DNA from: Desmonostoc muscorum FACHB-395
Lineage (GTDB): Bacteria > Cyanobacteriota > Cyanobacteriia > Cyanobacteriales > Nostocaceae
Length of the DNA stretch: 64,000 nucleotides
NCBI RefSeq assembly: GCF_014698035.1
Contig: NZ_JACJSF010000034.1
Coordinates: 16,228-80,227 of the forward strand
Direction of reading: 5' to 3'
The notes under the pieces were generated by a model. That model ran no database searches. It was not told where the DNA came from and worked only from the letters and a program-made list of their open reading frames with translations. Positions 9,257-19,000 of this stretch are shown piece by piece; the stretch's first letter is position 1; every line of letters begins with the position of its first letter. Made by a program: the position numbers and the translations under genes.

Positions 9257-9284
9257 ATCTAAAATCTAAAATCTAGAATCTAAA
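9257..9284. repeat. STRR heptamer tract (ATCTAAA)4
   Basis: Four tandem heptamers of ATCTAAA, the third reading ATCTAGA, in the spacer between the hydrolase and kinase genes. Such heptamer tracts are typical of heterocystous cyanobacteria. Confidence 0.8.
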
Positions 9285-9381
9285 ATTGAGTGACCCAGAT
9301 TGTTAGCCCCATTTCTACTCTGCATAGGCCAAGACGCGTGGACAGAAAATATCTTTGCATTTGCGTCTTGGCATGAAATTA

Positions 9382-10275
9382 CTAATTTTGCGTTAGCCAA
9401 TCGATAATCTGGGCATTGACAACATCTGGAACTTCATCGTGCGGACAATGACCAGCATTAGGAATGGGGACTATTTTGATTTCTTTGCCATTCTCACGCG
9501 CCTCTTCGTAAATCTTTGCCCCGGTAATTGGGGTCCAAGGATCATCAGCACCCCAAATTACTAATAGAGGACGTTCTACTTTGGGCAAAAGTTCCTCTGG
9601 ACTTGGGCCAGGAGGGGCTGTGAGAATGGAAGCGAAGACTTGTTGCGCTCCTGGGTCGCAAGAGGGTGTATAAAGTAAATCGACTAATTCATCGGTGACG
9701 GCTTGGCGATCGCGGTAAACTTGGTAGAGAGTACGGCGAATTTGGGCTTTTTGGCGGATGCGGTTATAGACAAATTTACCTGTGATTGGCGATCGCACAA
9801 ACCGATTAAAAGCTGCCATCACCATCCGTAGCGGCGGGTTCAATTCGTGAGGACGATGACTCAAACCACCCGCAGAGTTTATTAAAATACCACCAGCAGC
9901 AATTTCTGGATGTTCTACCAGTACAATCAAGCTCAAAAGTGCGCCGATAGAGTTGCCAATAAATACAGCAGGTTCTTGGATGTGTGTTGTGCAAAAATCT
10001 TTCAGCAGTTTCACCCAAACTTCCACACTGTAATCAATAGGCGCTTTATCGGAACCGCCAAAACCTAAAAGGTCTATGGCAAATACCTGGTAGCCAGCAT
10101 CAGCTAAAATTGGGATATTTTTGCGCCAATGTCCAATAGAAGCACCGAAGCCATGAACCAGTACCAGAGGTCGTCCAGTACCCATGACAGTGTACTGAAT
10201 TTTGTAGCCCTGCCAAGTCCAAAAGAATTTTTCAAAAGCGTCTTGAGTTGCAAGCTGCTGTGTACTTACAGTCAT
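9382..10275 (-). CDS. Alpha/beta-fold hydrolase
   Basis: A 297-residue alpha/beta hydrolase. The oxyanion-hole motif VLVHGFGAS is near residue 38, the nucleophile elbow GNSIG places Ser at 109, the acid is in VIWGADDPWTP, and the catalytic His is in NAGHCPHDEVP near the C-terminus. The cap region is rich in Arg. It resembles the cyanobacterial and plastid hydrolases often grouped with haloalkane-dehalogenase-like and pheophytinase-like enzymes; the substrate cannot be read from sequence. ATG start; monocistronic. Confidence 0.88.
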   Translation of the reverse strand: MTVSTQQLATQDAFEKFFWTWQGYKIQYTVMGTGRPLVLVHGFGASIGHWRKNIPILADAGYQVFAIDLLGFGGSDKAPIDYSVEVWVKLLKDFCTTHIQEPAVFIGNSIGALLSLIVLVEHPEIAAGGILINSAGGLSHRPHELNPPLRMVMAAFNRFVRSPITGKFVYNRIRQKAQIRRTLYQVYRDRQAVTDELVDLLYTPSCDPGAQQVFASILTAPPGPSPEELLPKVERPLLVIWGADDPWTPITGAKIYEEARENGKEIKIVPIPNAGHCPHDEVPDVVNAQIIDWLTQN

Positions 10276-10453
10276 TATTAAGATTAATAAAGTGTTTCTT
10301 TAATATAGTAATGTTCTCTGACCTTATAACGCGATTAACCGCGTCTCTTTCCACTCTCCACTGATTTAGATGTTAGTTCTATATACTCCAAGGGATTAAT
10401 AGGTCAAGAGGTACTTAGTATGCCTTGACTTATTAGACGAATGGTAGTGTGAG

Positions 10454-12106
10454 ATGAAATACATGAATCAAAGTTACTTTGCTCAAATGAGCAAATTTGT
10501 TCTAGCTGTAACCTCTGTGGCAATATTTTCGCCAATAGCTTCCGCATCGGCAGCTTTAGGGTTCTCTACTACCGTTGCCCAAATATCTGATAATTCCACA
10601 AATCAACAACTTTTAGCTGATAAAAAAGTAGAAACAACGAATCGCACTCAGGTAAATAGTAATAAAGTTTCGGCAAAAGGGAAAAAAACAGGTTTTAGCC
10701 TTGCGATTTGGCAACCAGCAAATACTTTTTCAGAGGTAATTGCCCGCGTTTCTGTCAAGAGTAAAAGTGATAATAATTATTTACAAGAGCGGTTTTTGGG
10801 CGATTATAAATACAAGATTAAGCAAAAAGCAAAATTTGTTAAGGGGTTAAAAGCTAGCGATCGCATCGTCGTGCGATTATATGATATTCAAAACCGCTTT
10901 ATTGGCTACAGCGAATTTGAATGTTTGCCGGCAAATACCACAGTTAACCTGATTTTGTCAGCCAAACCTAATGAATACCAAGTCGTTCGTACTGTTTATG
11001 GTCTTGATGCTGACCAAGACGGCATTATTGACACAAATGCCACCACTTACGACTACTTTACCCAAATCAGAAACCAAGGTGTTATTTTCCTGAGCAGTTC
11101 CCAAACCTTTCAAGGTAGTCAGTTCCAAGTAGAAGGTTTGTCAACAATTGCCAAAACTAGTGTTTATCCCCTCTCTTTCACTCAGGGAGATTATGCTTTA
11201 GTCCGTCAGTCGTTCGTTAAGGCTTTTAGTTCCGACTTGGCAGATGTTTTGCAAGCTAATCCAGGTAGTTTGGTGCAGGTGATGGAAGTCAGCGATAACT
11301 CTAGCTACGACATTAGCCAAATGCTGATGAATTATCGCCAAATCAGTATGTCTCGAACTCTGCAAGTTGGTTTTTCTGATGTTTCCGTAAACTACTGGGC
11401 TAAAAATTTTATTACCAAATTGGCAGCAATGGAAATTCTCGAAGGTTTTCCTGATGGGACTTTCCGCCCAGATGCACCGGTAACTCGTGCCCAGTTTGCA
11501 GCAATGCTGCGGAAAGCCTTTGCCAAGGGGAAAATTCGCCAAGCGATCGCATTTAAAGATGTCTCAACTCAATATTGGGCTTACAATGCCATCAGCGAAG
11601 TTTATCAAATGGGCTTTTTAAACGCTGTTATTGGTAAGGATTTCAACCCCAGCCAAAAGCTTTCTCGCCTTGATGTTTTGGTAGCATTAGCGCAGAGATT
11701 AAATTATCAAACTACTGGCTCCACAGATACAATCTTATCTGTTTACAGCGATGCAAATACTATCCGTCCTGAATATCGGAGTCTGATTGCTGCTTTGACA
11801 CAACGCGGTATAGTCGTCAACTATCCCAATGTGAACTTGCTAAATGCTGAACAGGTAGCAACCAGGTCTGAAGTCTCTGCTTTAATATACCAAGCGCTGT
11901 CTAGTACTGGAAGGGTTGCAAACATCTCTTCGCAGTATGTCGTTAGACAACAACAAGTTGCAGCTGAGGATTCGATGGAGCGTGTCAAACCACGTCGCCA
12001 TTGTAACCAAGGAATTGGTAATGGTGCTGAGGGATGTGATCCAGGCAATTCCCATCCTCACGGTGGTAGTAACGATGAAGGTGGGCGTACTCCTGGTAAC
12101 AAGTAA
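10454..12106 (+). CDS. Secreted SLH (S-layer homology) domain protein
   Basis: A 550-residue protein with an N-terminal signal peptide (hydrophobic FVLAVTSVAIFSPIASASA). A unique region of about 280 residues includes a short beta-rich part with GLDADQDGIIDTN. Three SLH motifs follow: FSDVSVNYWAKNFITKL with GFPDGTFRPDAPVTRAQFAA, FKDVSTQYWAYNAISEV, and a degenerate third with YRSLIAALTQRGIV. SLH motifs bind cell-wall polymers, so the protein probably sits in the periplasm or envelope. Unlike most cyanobacterial SLH proteins it lacks an OprB porin barrel. The last 45 residues are Gly/His/Asn rich and low complexity. A palindrome follows the stop. Confidence 0.88.
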   Translation: MKYMNQSYFAQMSKFVLAVTSVAIFSPIASASAALGFSTTVAQISDNSTNQQLLADKKVETTNRTQVNSNKVSAKGKKTGFSLAIWQPANTFSEVIARVSVKSKSDNNYLQERFLGDYKYKIKQKAKFVKGLKASDRIVVRLYDIQNRFIGYSEFECLPANTTVNLILSAKPNEYQVVRTVYGLDADQDGIIDTNATTYDYFTQIRNQGVIFLSSSQTFQGSQFQVEGLSTIAKTSVYPLSFTQGDYALVRQSFVKAFSSDLADVLQANPGSLVQVMEVSDNSSYDISQMLMNYRQISMSRTLQVGFSDVSVNYWAKNFITKLAAMEILEGFPDGTFRPDAPVTRAQFAAMLRKAFAKGKIRQAIAFKDVSTQYWAYNAISEVYQMGFLNAVIGKDFNPSQKLSRLDVLVALAQRLNYQTTGSTDTILSVYSDANTIRPEYRSLIAALTQRGIVVNYPNVNLLNAEQVATRSEVSALIYQALSSTGRVANISSQYVVRQQQVAAEDSMERVKPRRHCNQGIGNGAEGCDPGNSHPHGGSNDEGGRTPGNK

Positions 12107-12116
12107 CACTATTTTT

Positions 12117-12554
12117 TTAAGAGACGCGATTAATCGCGTCTCTAGCTTGCTCAACTGTAAAACTAATTTCCTGACCATAGGAAATTTCCAGTGTATGACC
12201 ATCAGGGTCTCGAATATAAGCCCAGTAACCAACCGGAAAGCCCCAGTCATTTGGCCCATCTAGCAGTATTCCCTCAGCGCGTGCCTCATTGCACAGGCGA
12301 TCAATTTCCTCACGATTCTGATAAGCTACCCCAAGATGGGATTGTGGTGACAGTGCGCCTTCTACTTTAGCTGCTTTAATTAGGACAATTACAAAAGGTC
12401 TAGTCAGGTCGCTAATCCAAGCAACATCTGATTGAGTTGCTTGATCAATGCGATGATGCACAACTGTCATCTGAGCATACTTTGCATAAAATGAGATACT
12501 TGCATCAACATCACTGACTGCTAGTGCAATGTGAGTAAAACCAAGATCAGACAT
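12117..12554 (-). CDS. VOC (glyoxalase-like) family protein
   Basis: A 145-residue single-domain VOC protein: FTHIALAVSDVDASISFYAK at the N-terminus and YIRDPDGHTLEISYG at the C-terminus, the two beta-alpha-beta-beta-beta modules of the glyoxalase/dioxygenase fold with His and Glu ligands. ATG at 12554 fits the family start better than the upstream TTG. Substrate unknown. The last codons (RDAINRVS-stop) are encoded by a dispersed palindrome, so the C-terminus appears to have been rewritten by that element. The gene converges with the SLH gene, 10 bp away. Confidence 0.82.
   Translation of the reverse strand: MSDLGFTHIALAVSDVDASISFYAKYAQMTVVHHRIDQATQSDVAWISDLTRPFVIVLIKAAKVEGALSPQSHLGVAYQNREEIDRLCNEARAEGILLDGPNDWGFPVGYWAYIRDPDGHTLEISYGQEISFTVEQARDAINRVS
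12120..12143. repeat. 24-bp perfect palindrome (core GACGCGATTAATCGCGTC)
   Basis: A perfect palindrome spanning the gap between the convergent SLH and VOC genes and supplying the last VOC codons and stop. Related copies lie at 10328-10347, 43897-43922, 49054-49071, 61297-61316 and 61421-61439. It could act as a bidirectional terminator, but it has no long T-run. Confidence 0.8.
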
Positions 12555-12666
12555 AAACAAACCCCGTGTGTAGACTTAACCGGACGAATTTAGGTATTGG
12601 TCTGAGTGCTTACTAAGAAAGCTGACACGATTGATAATGAAGGTAGGCGTTATCTTCACAAAATTT

Positions 12667-13446
12667 ATGTTTTTAACTTGGTTCGACAGCAACTCTTGGT
12701 TACTGGAAATTGGTGGGAAAAGAATACTGATTGACCCTTGGCTGGTTGGTTCGTTAATTTTCAGCAATTTGGATTGGTTATTTAAAGGTTCGCGATCGCA
12801 AAATCGCCCAATACCAGATAATATTGACCTGATCCTGCTGTCTCAAGGTTTAGAAGACCACGCTCACCCACCAACGCTTCAGGTACTCGACCACAGCATC
12901 AAGGTTGTAGCCTCTCCCAATGCTGCCAAGGTAGTACAGCAGTTAGGTTACACCCAAGTTACTACTCTCGCTCATGGTGAAACTTTCACTTTAAATAATC
13001 AAATTGAAATCAAGGCTTTCCCCGGCTCCCCCATTGGCCCCACTTTGGTAGAAAATAGTTATCTCCTCAAAGAATTGGAGAGTGGTCTAACTGTATACTA
13101 CGAGCCTCACGGTTATCATTCTCCACAACTTCAGCAATCTGCACCCATTGATGTAGTGATTACACCGTTTATTGATATGACATTGCCTTTGCTGGGGCCG
13201 ATTATTAAAGGTAAAAATAGCGCTTTGGAAGTAGTAAAATCGTTACAACCTCAAGTAATAATACCTACTGCGGCTGGTGGTGATGTGGCGTTTGAAGGGT
13301 TGCTGATGAAATTGATTCAGACTAAAGGAACTGCTGAGGAATTTCGTTCGTTAGTAGAGAAAAACAATCTTTCAACACGGGTACTTGAACCGAAACCAGG
13401 CGATCGCTTTGAACTACCATTAGAAAAACGAGCATTAGCAATTTAA
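12667..13446 (+). CDS. MBL-fold metallo-hydrolase-like protein with degenerate metal motif
   Basis: About 259 residues beginning MFLTWFDSNSWLLEIGG, then RILIDPWLVG, the start of UlaG-like beta-lactamase-fold proteins. The canonical THxHxDH loop reads SQGLEDHAHPP, keeping DH but lacking the first two histidines, so metal binding is doubtful. Later family blocks are present: ITPFIDMTLPLLGPI and IIPTAAGGDVAFEG. I chose ATG 12667 because the family normally starts at MFLTW; an in-frame ATG lies at 12631. A hairpin-forming repeat follows. Function unknown. Confidence 0.75.
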   Translation: MFLTWFDSNSWLLEIGGKRILIDPWLVGSLIFSNLDWLFKGSRSQNRPIPDNIDLILLSQGLEDHAHPPTLQVLDHSIKVVASPNAAKVVQQLGYTQVTTLAHGETFTLNNQIEIKAFPGSPIGPTLVENSYLLKELESGLTVYYEPHGYHSPQLQQSAPIDVVITPFIDMTLPLLGPIIKGKNSALEVVKSLQPQVIIPTAAGGDVAFEGLLMKLIQTKGTAEEFRSLVEKNNLSTRVLEPKPGDRFELPLEKRALAI

Positions 13447-13474
13447 TTTGCACCCAGCCTTAGCGATTAGTTTT

Positions 13475-13555
13475 GTAGGTTGGGTGCAGCGTTAGCGTAA
13501 CCCAACATAAAATTTGGTGGTAATGTTGGGTTGCGTTTCACTCCACCCAACCTAC
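13475..13555. repeat. Inverted-repeat element (GTAGGTTGGGTG arms)
   Basis: GTAGGTTGGGTG at 13475 is matched in inverse by CACCCAACCTAC ending at 13555, with inner arms GTAACCCAACAT/ATGTTGGGTTGC. It forms a long hairpin downstream of the MBL gene and matches a small repeat frequently seen between cyanobacterial genes. Confidence 0.75.
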
Positions 13556-13616
13556 ATAAATATATCGTTTAAAAAACTCTAGGTTTCAACATAGATGAGG
13601 TTTAACGTGGCAAATA

Positions 13617-14642
13617 CTAATTTTTTCCTATAGCTGAATTATCTTGCATATATACTTTTCTAATCGGAAAAGGAATTTGAATCCCTGCTTGCTGATAGCG
13701 TTTGTGTAATTTTTTCACAAATAAATGTTTTCCAATCCGTTGATCAAAGTATTCACTTACCCGCATATAAAGCGTAAAATCTATACTAAAATCATTAAAA
13801 GTATGAAATCTGATATATGGTTCACTTTCTTTTAATTCCGGTGCAATTTCTTGCATAACTTCTTTAGCAACTTCTACAGTCACTTTTTCAACTTGCTCCA
13901 AATCGCTATCATAACTTACACCCACATCCATTGTTAAAGTAATTTCTTTTGCGGGTAAATGATAGTTTGTGAAAATTGCCGAAGACAATTTAGAATTGGG
14001 AACAATGACGACATTATTGGAAATTTCTTTAATTGTCGTATTGCGCCAAGAAATATCTATGACATATCCTTCATGCCCAGCATCTAATTTTACATAGTCT
14101 CCGGTTCTTACTTGCTTAGAAATAATTAAGTAAAACCCAGAAAACAAATTTGCGAGTGTGTCTTGAAGTGCTAAACCAACTGCTAGACCACCAATACCTA
14201 AAGTTGTGATAATCGGGGTAATTTGAACACCCACCGTTTGCAGTATGATTAATGTTCCCAAAGCTAAAACAGTAATTTTAGCAAGGTTAGAAATTAGCGA
14301 TGTGGGAACACCTTCTGCTCTGCGAATAAATAAATTCACAAAACCAGCAGTCAATCTGGCTAAAACTAGGGTTACTGAATACAGCAGTGCGATCGTCAGA
14401 ATTTTTTGCAGTACTAATGCAATATCTGGTTTGAGGGGTGCGCTCAGAACTGCCCAAAAAAAACCGGCAATGACAAACCAAATAAAAGTCATGCGGTGGA
14501 GAGAGTGAAATATAATATTCCCACCCGCAATTCGTTTATTATTAACGAATATTTCCAGTTTTTTGAAGATAACTTTTTCACCAATTATTCCAGCCAGTAA
14601 GCCAGCTAGAATAAATGCTATGGGCGGAATCCATTCCATCAT
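13617..14642 (-). CDS. MscS-family mechanosensitive ion channel
   Basis: A 341-residue membrane protein. Three to four hydrophobic helices fill residues 1-150 (for example FILAGLLAGIIGEKVIF and FIWFVIAGFFWAVL). The MscS pore helix follows: TTLGIGGLAVGLALQDTLAN. Then the beta domain (FYLIISKQVRTGDYVKL, GYVIDISWRNTTIKEISNN, VVIVPNSKLSSAIFTNY) and the C-terminal alpha/beta part. It opens under membrane tension to release solutes during hypo-osmotic shock. Length and order are normal for the small MscS type. ATG start at the double ATG; monocistronic. Confidence 0.93.
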   Translation of the reverse strand: MMEWIPPIAFILAGLLAGIIGEKVIFKKLEIFVNNKRIAGGNIIFHSLHRMTFIWFVIAGFFWAVLSAPLKPDIALVLQKILTIALLYSVTLVLARLTAGFVNLFIRRAEGVPTSLISNLAKITVLALGTLIILQTVGVQITPIITTLGIGGLAVGLALQDTLANLFSGFYLIISKQVRTGDYVKLDAGHEGYVIDISWRNTTIKEISNNVVIVPNSKLSSAIFTNYHLPAKEITLTMDVGVSYDSDLEQVEKVTVEVAKEVMQEIAPELKESEPYIRFHTFNDFSIDFTLYMRVSEYFDQRIGKHLFVKKLHKRYQQAGIQIPFPIRKVYMQDNSAIGKN

Positions 14643-14749
14643 ATTAATTTAAATTTGGAATTTTAGATTTACAAGAACAGCATTTTTACTGTGATTATGG
14701 CTAAATTTTACCTTGTTGTCGGATTAGCTGCTTGAGATTGTCTTTCCTT

Positions 14750-15667
14750 ATGGACTTGCCAATTATTTACCACCCAGATTATATTGCTCCATTACCTGAA
14801 GGACATCGTTTCCCGATGTCTAAGTTCCGACAACTCTACGAATTGCTGTTAGCTGATGGTGTAGCGAATCAAGAACAATTTCACACACCCGAACGTCCAC
14901 CGCTAGAATTAATAGAGTTAGTCCACATCCCAAGCTACGTTCAAGCTTATTGCGAAGGAACTCTAGACCCCAAAGCACAGCGACGCATTGGTTTGCCTTG
15001 GAGTCCAGCATTAGCGAATCGTACCTGTGTGGCGGTAGGTGGTACGATACTCACTGCAAAACTGGCATTAAGTCATGGTTTAGCCTGTAATACGGCTGGT
15101 GGAACTCATCACGCCTTTCCAAGTTATGGGTCTGGTTTTTGTATTTTCAACGATTTAGCGATCGCTTGTCGCGTTTTACAAAAATTCGGACTCGTCCAAA
15201 AAATCCTGATTGTCGATTTGGATGTTCATCAAGGAGACGGCACCGCTTTTATCTTCCAAGACGACGACAGCGTTTTTACTTTCTCCATGCACTGCGAAGT
15301 CAATTTCCCCGGTACAAAACAAAACAGTGATTTGGATGTTCCTTTGCCGGTGGGAATGGAAGATGACGCTTATTTACAAACCTTGGCGAATTATCTAGCA
15401 GATTTATTGTCTAAAGTCAAGCCAGACTTAGTATTTTATGATGCTGGTGTTGACCCTCATATAGGCGATCGCTTGGGCAAATTAGCCTTAACCGATACGG
15501 GCATTTTTCGCCGTGAAATGCAGGTTTTAAGTACTTGTGTGAGTAGCGGTTATCCCGTCGCCTGCGTCATTGGCGGTGGTTATGCTGATGATATGAAATC
15601 TTTAGTTTGGCGACATTCCCTACTGCATCGCGCCGCTAGTGAAGTTTATCAACAGTATAAACTTTGA
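14750..15667 (+). CDS. Histone deacetylase family protein (acetoin utilisation/HDAC-like)
   Basis: A 305-residue arginase/deacetylase-fold protein. Visible blocks are GGTHHAFPSYGSGFCIFND (the HH pair and general base), ILIVDLDVHQGDGTA (zinc ligands Asp and His), FSMHCEVNFPG, and DLVFYDAGVDPHIGDRLGKL (Asp ligand). Enzymes of this family remove acetyl groups from lysines, polyamines or other amines; the cyanobacterial substrate is unknown. The ATG at 14750 fits the family (MDLPIIYHPDY) better than the upstream TTG. A decayed copy of its C-terminal coding region is present at 20636-20725. The next gene is 30 bp downstream on the same strand. Confidence 0.93.
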   Translation: MDLPIIYHPDYIAPLPEGHRFPMSKFRQLYELLLADGVANQEQFHTPERPPLELIELVHIPSYVQAYCEGTLDPKAQRRIGLPWSPALANRTCVAVGGTILTAKLALSHGLACNTAGGTHHAFPSYGSGFCIFNDLAIACRVLQKFGLVQKILIVDLDVHQGDGTAFIFQDDDSVFTFSMHCEVNFPGTKQNSDLDVPLPVGMEDDAYLQTLANYLADLLSKVKPDLVFYDAGVDPHIGDRLGKLALTDTGIFRREMQVLSTCVSSGYPVACVIGGGYADDMKSLVWRHSLLHRAASEVYQQYKL

Positions 15668-15697
15668 TACAGCCTCTATTCTTTAGAAGTCCCTTAG

Positions 15698-16069
15698 ATG
15701 AGAAAATTGGGAAAAGCAATAACAGTAATAATATTAAGTACATTGTTAGGAATTCCGTTAACTATTTTATCGCTGTGGTATCAGAATCCTCCTGGCTGTA
15801 ACCGATTTTGCTCAAGAGAACCCTGTCCTTCAAGTGCGTGTATAGGTGGTGATTCGTTAACTGCTGGTTTCCCATTCGCAATCTTGCATGATGATAATGC
15901 TGGCTCACCAGTACATGGCTGGGGGAGAATTGGGGTTGAAGATATCCAGAATCTAAATCTTGGGGCATTTTTATTAAATGCCTTTTTTTACGGTGTCATA
16001 ATAGTTATGCTTTTTGCGATTACAAAAAGTATTTTTAAATCCGTAAAACGTTCAATAGGGTTGGGCTAA
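15698..16069 (+). CDS. Small two-helix membrane protein of unknown function
   Basis: A 123-residue protein I do not recognise. It has an N-terminal hydrophobic helix (AITVIILSTLLGIPLTIL) and a C-terminal one (AFLLNAFFYGVIIVMLFAI). Between them lies a polar loop with four closely spaced cysteines (CNRFCSREPCPSSACIGG), probably disulfide-bonded outside the cytoplasm. It lies 30 bp after the deacetylase-like gene and 21 bp before the IF2_N-helicase gene, so it is likely co-transcribed with the helicase. It may be a membrane component of that module, but this is only context. Confidence 0.6.
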   Translation: MRKLGKAITVIILSTLLGIPLTILSLWYQNPPGCNRFCSREPCPSSACIGGDSLTAGFPFAILHDDNAGSPVHGWGRIGVEDIQNLNLGAFLLNAFFYGVIIVMLFAITKSIFKSVKRSIGLG

Positions 16070-16090
16070 TACGGACAAAGGTAATAGTTG

Positions 16091-19000
16091 ATGAATAACA
16101 GTAAACTCAGAGTCTACGAACTAGCAAAAGAATTAAATTTAGATAGCAAGAAGCTATTATTAATTTGTGAAAAACTCAAAATTGTAGTCAAAGGTCATAC
16201 CAGTACAATCTCAGAACCCGAAGTAGAACGCATTCGTTTAGCGGTAAATAAACTAACAGCAAAATCCTCGAAAACTACTAAAACAACCTCTGAAGATTGG
16301 GGCTATACGTTTATAGCTTCAGCAATTGATAGTTTTATCCGCCATCTTGAAGGTGAGGCTGCCTTGAAATCATATTCCGATTTTAGGGAGCGGCGCGATC
16401 GCGCCAATGAGTTAATGTATGAATGTGTCGGAAAAAAGCCTTCTTTATTTTATGTGCGTCGCAAAGGTGCAGGGAAAGAAGCAAGAGAGGAAATTTGGGA
16501 TTTAACAATAGCGACAGACTCCGATGATTTTCCATTGCCTGCAAGACTTGACAAGCTCAGAAAAACATTAGGATTTAGAGCAGCTGTACAAAAAGATGGA
16601 CGCGACGGTATAAAAATACTTTCGGCTCAGTTGTTACAACCCTCACGCGGACACGCCGACAGCTACGCTGTACCTTGTCGCTTGCGTTTACTGGCTAATC
16701 ATCAGCATCATCTCGACATTCCGCCAGCGACATTGAAGCGCATCGCCACCGCGCCAGTTTGTGGCGAAAATGTACCTACAGAAGATCAGCTGAAAGCTTG
16801 GAAAGCGTTTTTGCAAATTGAGGAAAAAATTGCGAAAGCACGTCAATTTTGTGTGCGTTACGTAAGTCATAACTATAACTTCAAAAGGCGAATTAGTTTT
16901 GAAATTGATGTAAACTCAGCCACCCTTGATGGCTTTTATCAAAATTCCCTCGAAGTAGATAATTTTTGGGAACGAGCAAGACGCACAAAAAACGAAGATT
17001 TAAAACTTTTTGAAACTGCTCCCGTCGGAAAAAATTGGATTAGCGGTCGTCAATTAGGAACTGTTGAAGAAGTTGATATCAACCGTTCTATTATCAGTCT
17101 CAGACTAGAACGCGATTTAGCTGAATTCATGGCAACAGAGCGCTATAAATTACCAGCTACCGGATTCTTATGTTTCGAGGCAATTGGTGATATTCAGCAG
17201 ATTCAGCGTAAGAAAAAAGCCTTAGATGATTTGAATAATGGTTACACCCAAAATCCTTATTTGGGTAACTTTTTATTCGATGCTTCTCAGGCTAGACAAA
17301 TCAAAAGTACTATTGAACTTCAGCCACAAGATTTATTATTGTCTTCCGCTAATCCTGGGCAAAAAGCAGCAGTAGAAAAGGTACTTGCTGCCAAGGATCT
17401 TGTTCTCATCCAAGGGCCACCGGGTACTGGTAAAACTACTGTAATTGCTGAAATTTGCTATCAAATTGCACTTCGAGGCGGACGAACTCTAATTGCTTCA
17501 CAAGCGAATTTAGCAGTAGATAACGCCCTGAGTCGATTAGTTCACAACCCAGTAATTCGGGCAGTACGCAAGGGTAGAGCCGAAAAAGTTGGGGAAGAAG
17601 GACAGCCCTTTTTAGAAGACCAAGTGATTGGCAGATGGCTAGAAAATACAGCTTATGACTGCGAAAATAATATTACACAGCGTCTCGAAAATATTCAAAT
17701 CTTCAGTCAATTACTGGCATCATCACAAAGATTTACACCTTACTTCCAAGCAGAGGAAGAATTTAGCCAGCAGCAAACAAAATTCAATAAAAATAAGTTA
17801 AAAGTAGAGACAAACTTTAAAAATCAAGAAAAATCTTACAACGAAACCGTAGAAAAACAGAACAACGTTGAATCTCTAATTGCAGGTCTAGAAAACATAC
17901 TAAACACTGCACCAAATATAAATTGGGAAGCTCCAGAAGTTACAGATTTTTTGCCACTTCTGAAGCCATACACAGAAGGTAATAGTTTAGTAGAAGAATT
18001 TTTAGCAAATATTCGTCAAACCATCAAATATACTGATGAACTTGGCTTGGTGCGTCCGGCGCTTGGTGCTTTTGGTTTAGCGGTTTGGTTGCGTGAAACT
18101 GTAGCAACAGAAATTTCTGGATTTAAATCTGCTTTTACTCATGCTCAAGAGGCTAGTCAAGCCATCTTAGAAGTTGCAGCATCAGTGCAGGTTGTAAAAC
18201 AGAATTTTGCATTGTTAAATCAAGTACAACCAGATTATCAAAAATATCTTGCTAAACTGCAAAACCTACAGCAAACAATCCAGATTTGGGAAAATCGGCA
18301 ACGTGAAATTGATTATATTATCTCAGCAGTAAAAGAATGGAAGTCTACAGCACCTTCTCATCTTTATCAAACTTTAAAAGATTGTCAGCAATCAGGTTTA
18401 CCACTAACAGAAAATTTAGTGGACTTACCACTAGGTTTATTGATGTTTGCTAATACATTAAAATTAGCAATAGTACCAAAAATTTACAAAATTAATTTGC
18501 CAGAATGGGAGCTATTGACAAAAGCGATCGCTTATGAAATAGACGGAGGTTTTACTGATAGACGGGGTAAACAGCATAATTTTAGCTATTTTTTACAAGA
18601 AAACTTTAGTCAGATTCCAATGGTGCTATCAAAGAGCGATCGCATCCAATGGCAAGAAACCTATCAGCAGTTTAGCAATTATCAGCTACTAAATCCCAAA
18701 CAGCGAAAATTACTGGTCGAAAATACCCAAGTTTTCTTAATTAGAATGCAACGGACTTATGGCGCATCATGGGAATGGAATAACATCGATTCTACTCTCA
18801 CCAAACTTACCCAAGAATTGTTAGATACTATTCTTGTAAATGCACGTCAATGCGTTTTAAAAGTAAAAACCGAAACTGAACAACAGCTTCAGTATTTACA
18901 AAGACAATTAAATGAACTTCAGAAAAATGAAATTAGCCAACAGCAAATATCCATTACTCAAGCTGAGGTAGAAAAAGCACAACAAGATGCTAATCTGCAA

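Noticed and set aside
13475..13555. CRISPR-like direct repeat
   Set aside because: The units are inverted, not direct, and occur only once as a pair; no array of repeats with spacers exists in the window.
14750..15667. Deacetylase-like gene as a definite member of the helicase/PLD module
   Set aside because: It is close and on the same strand, but enzymes of this family are common single genes in cyanobacteria; only its relic behind the helicase hints at a link.
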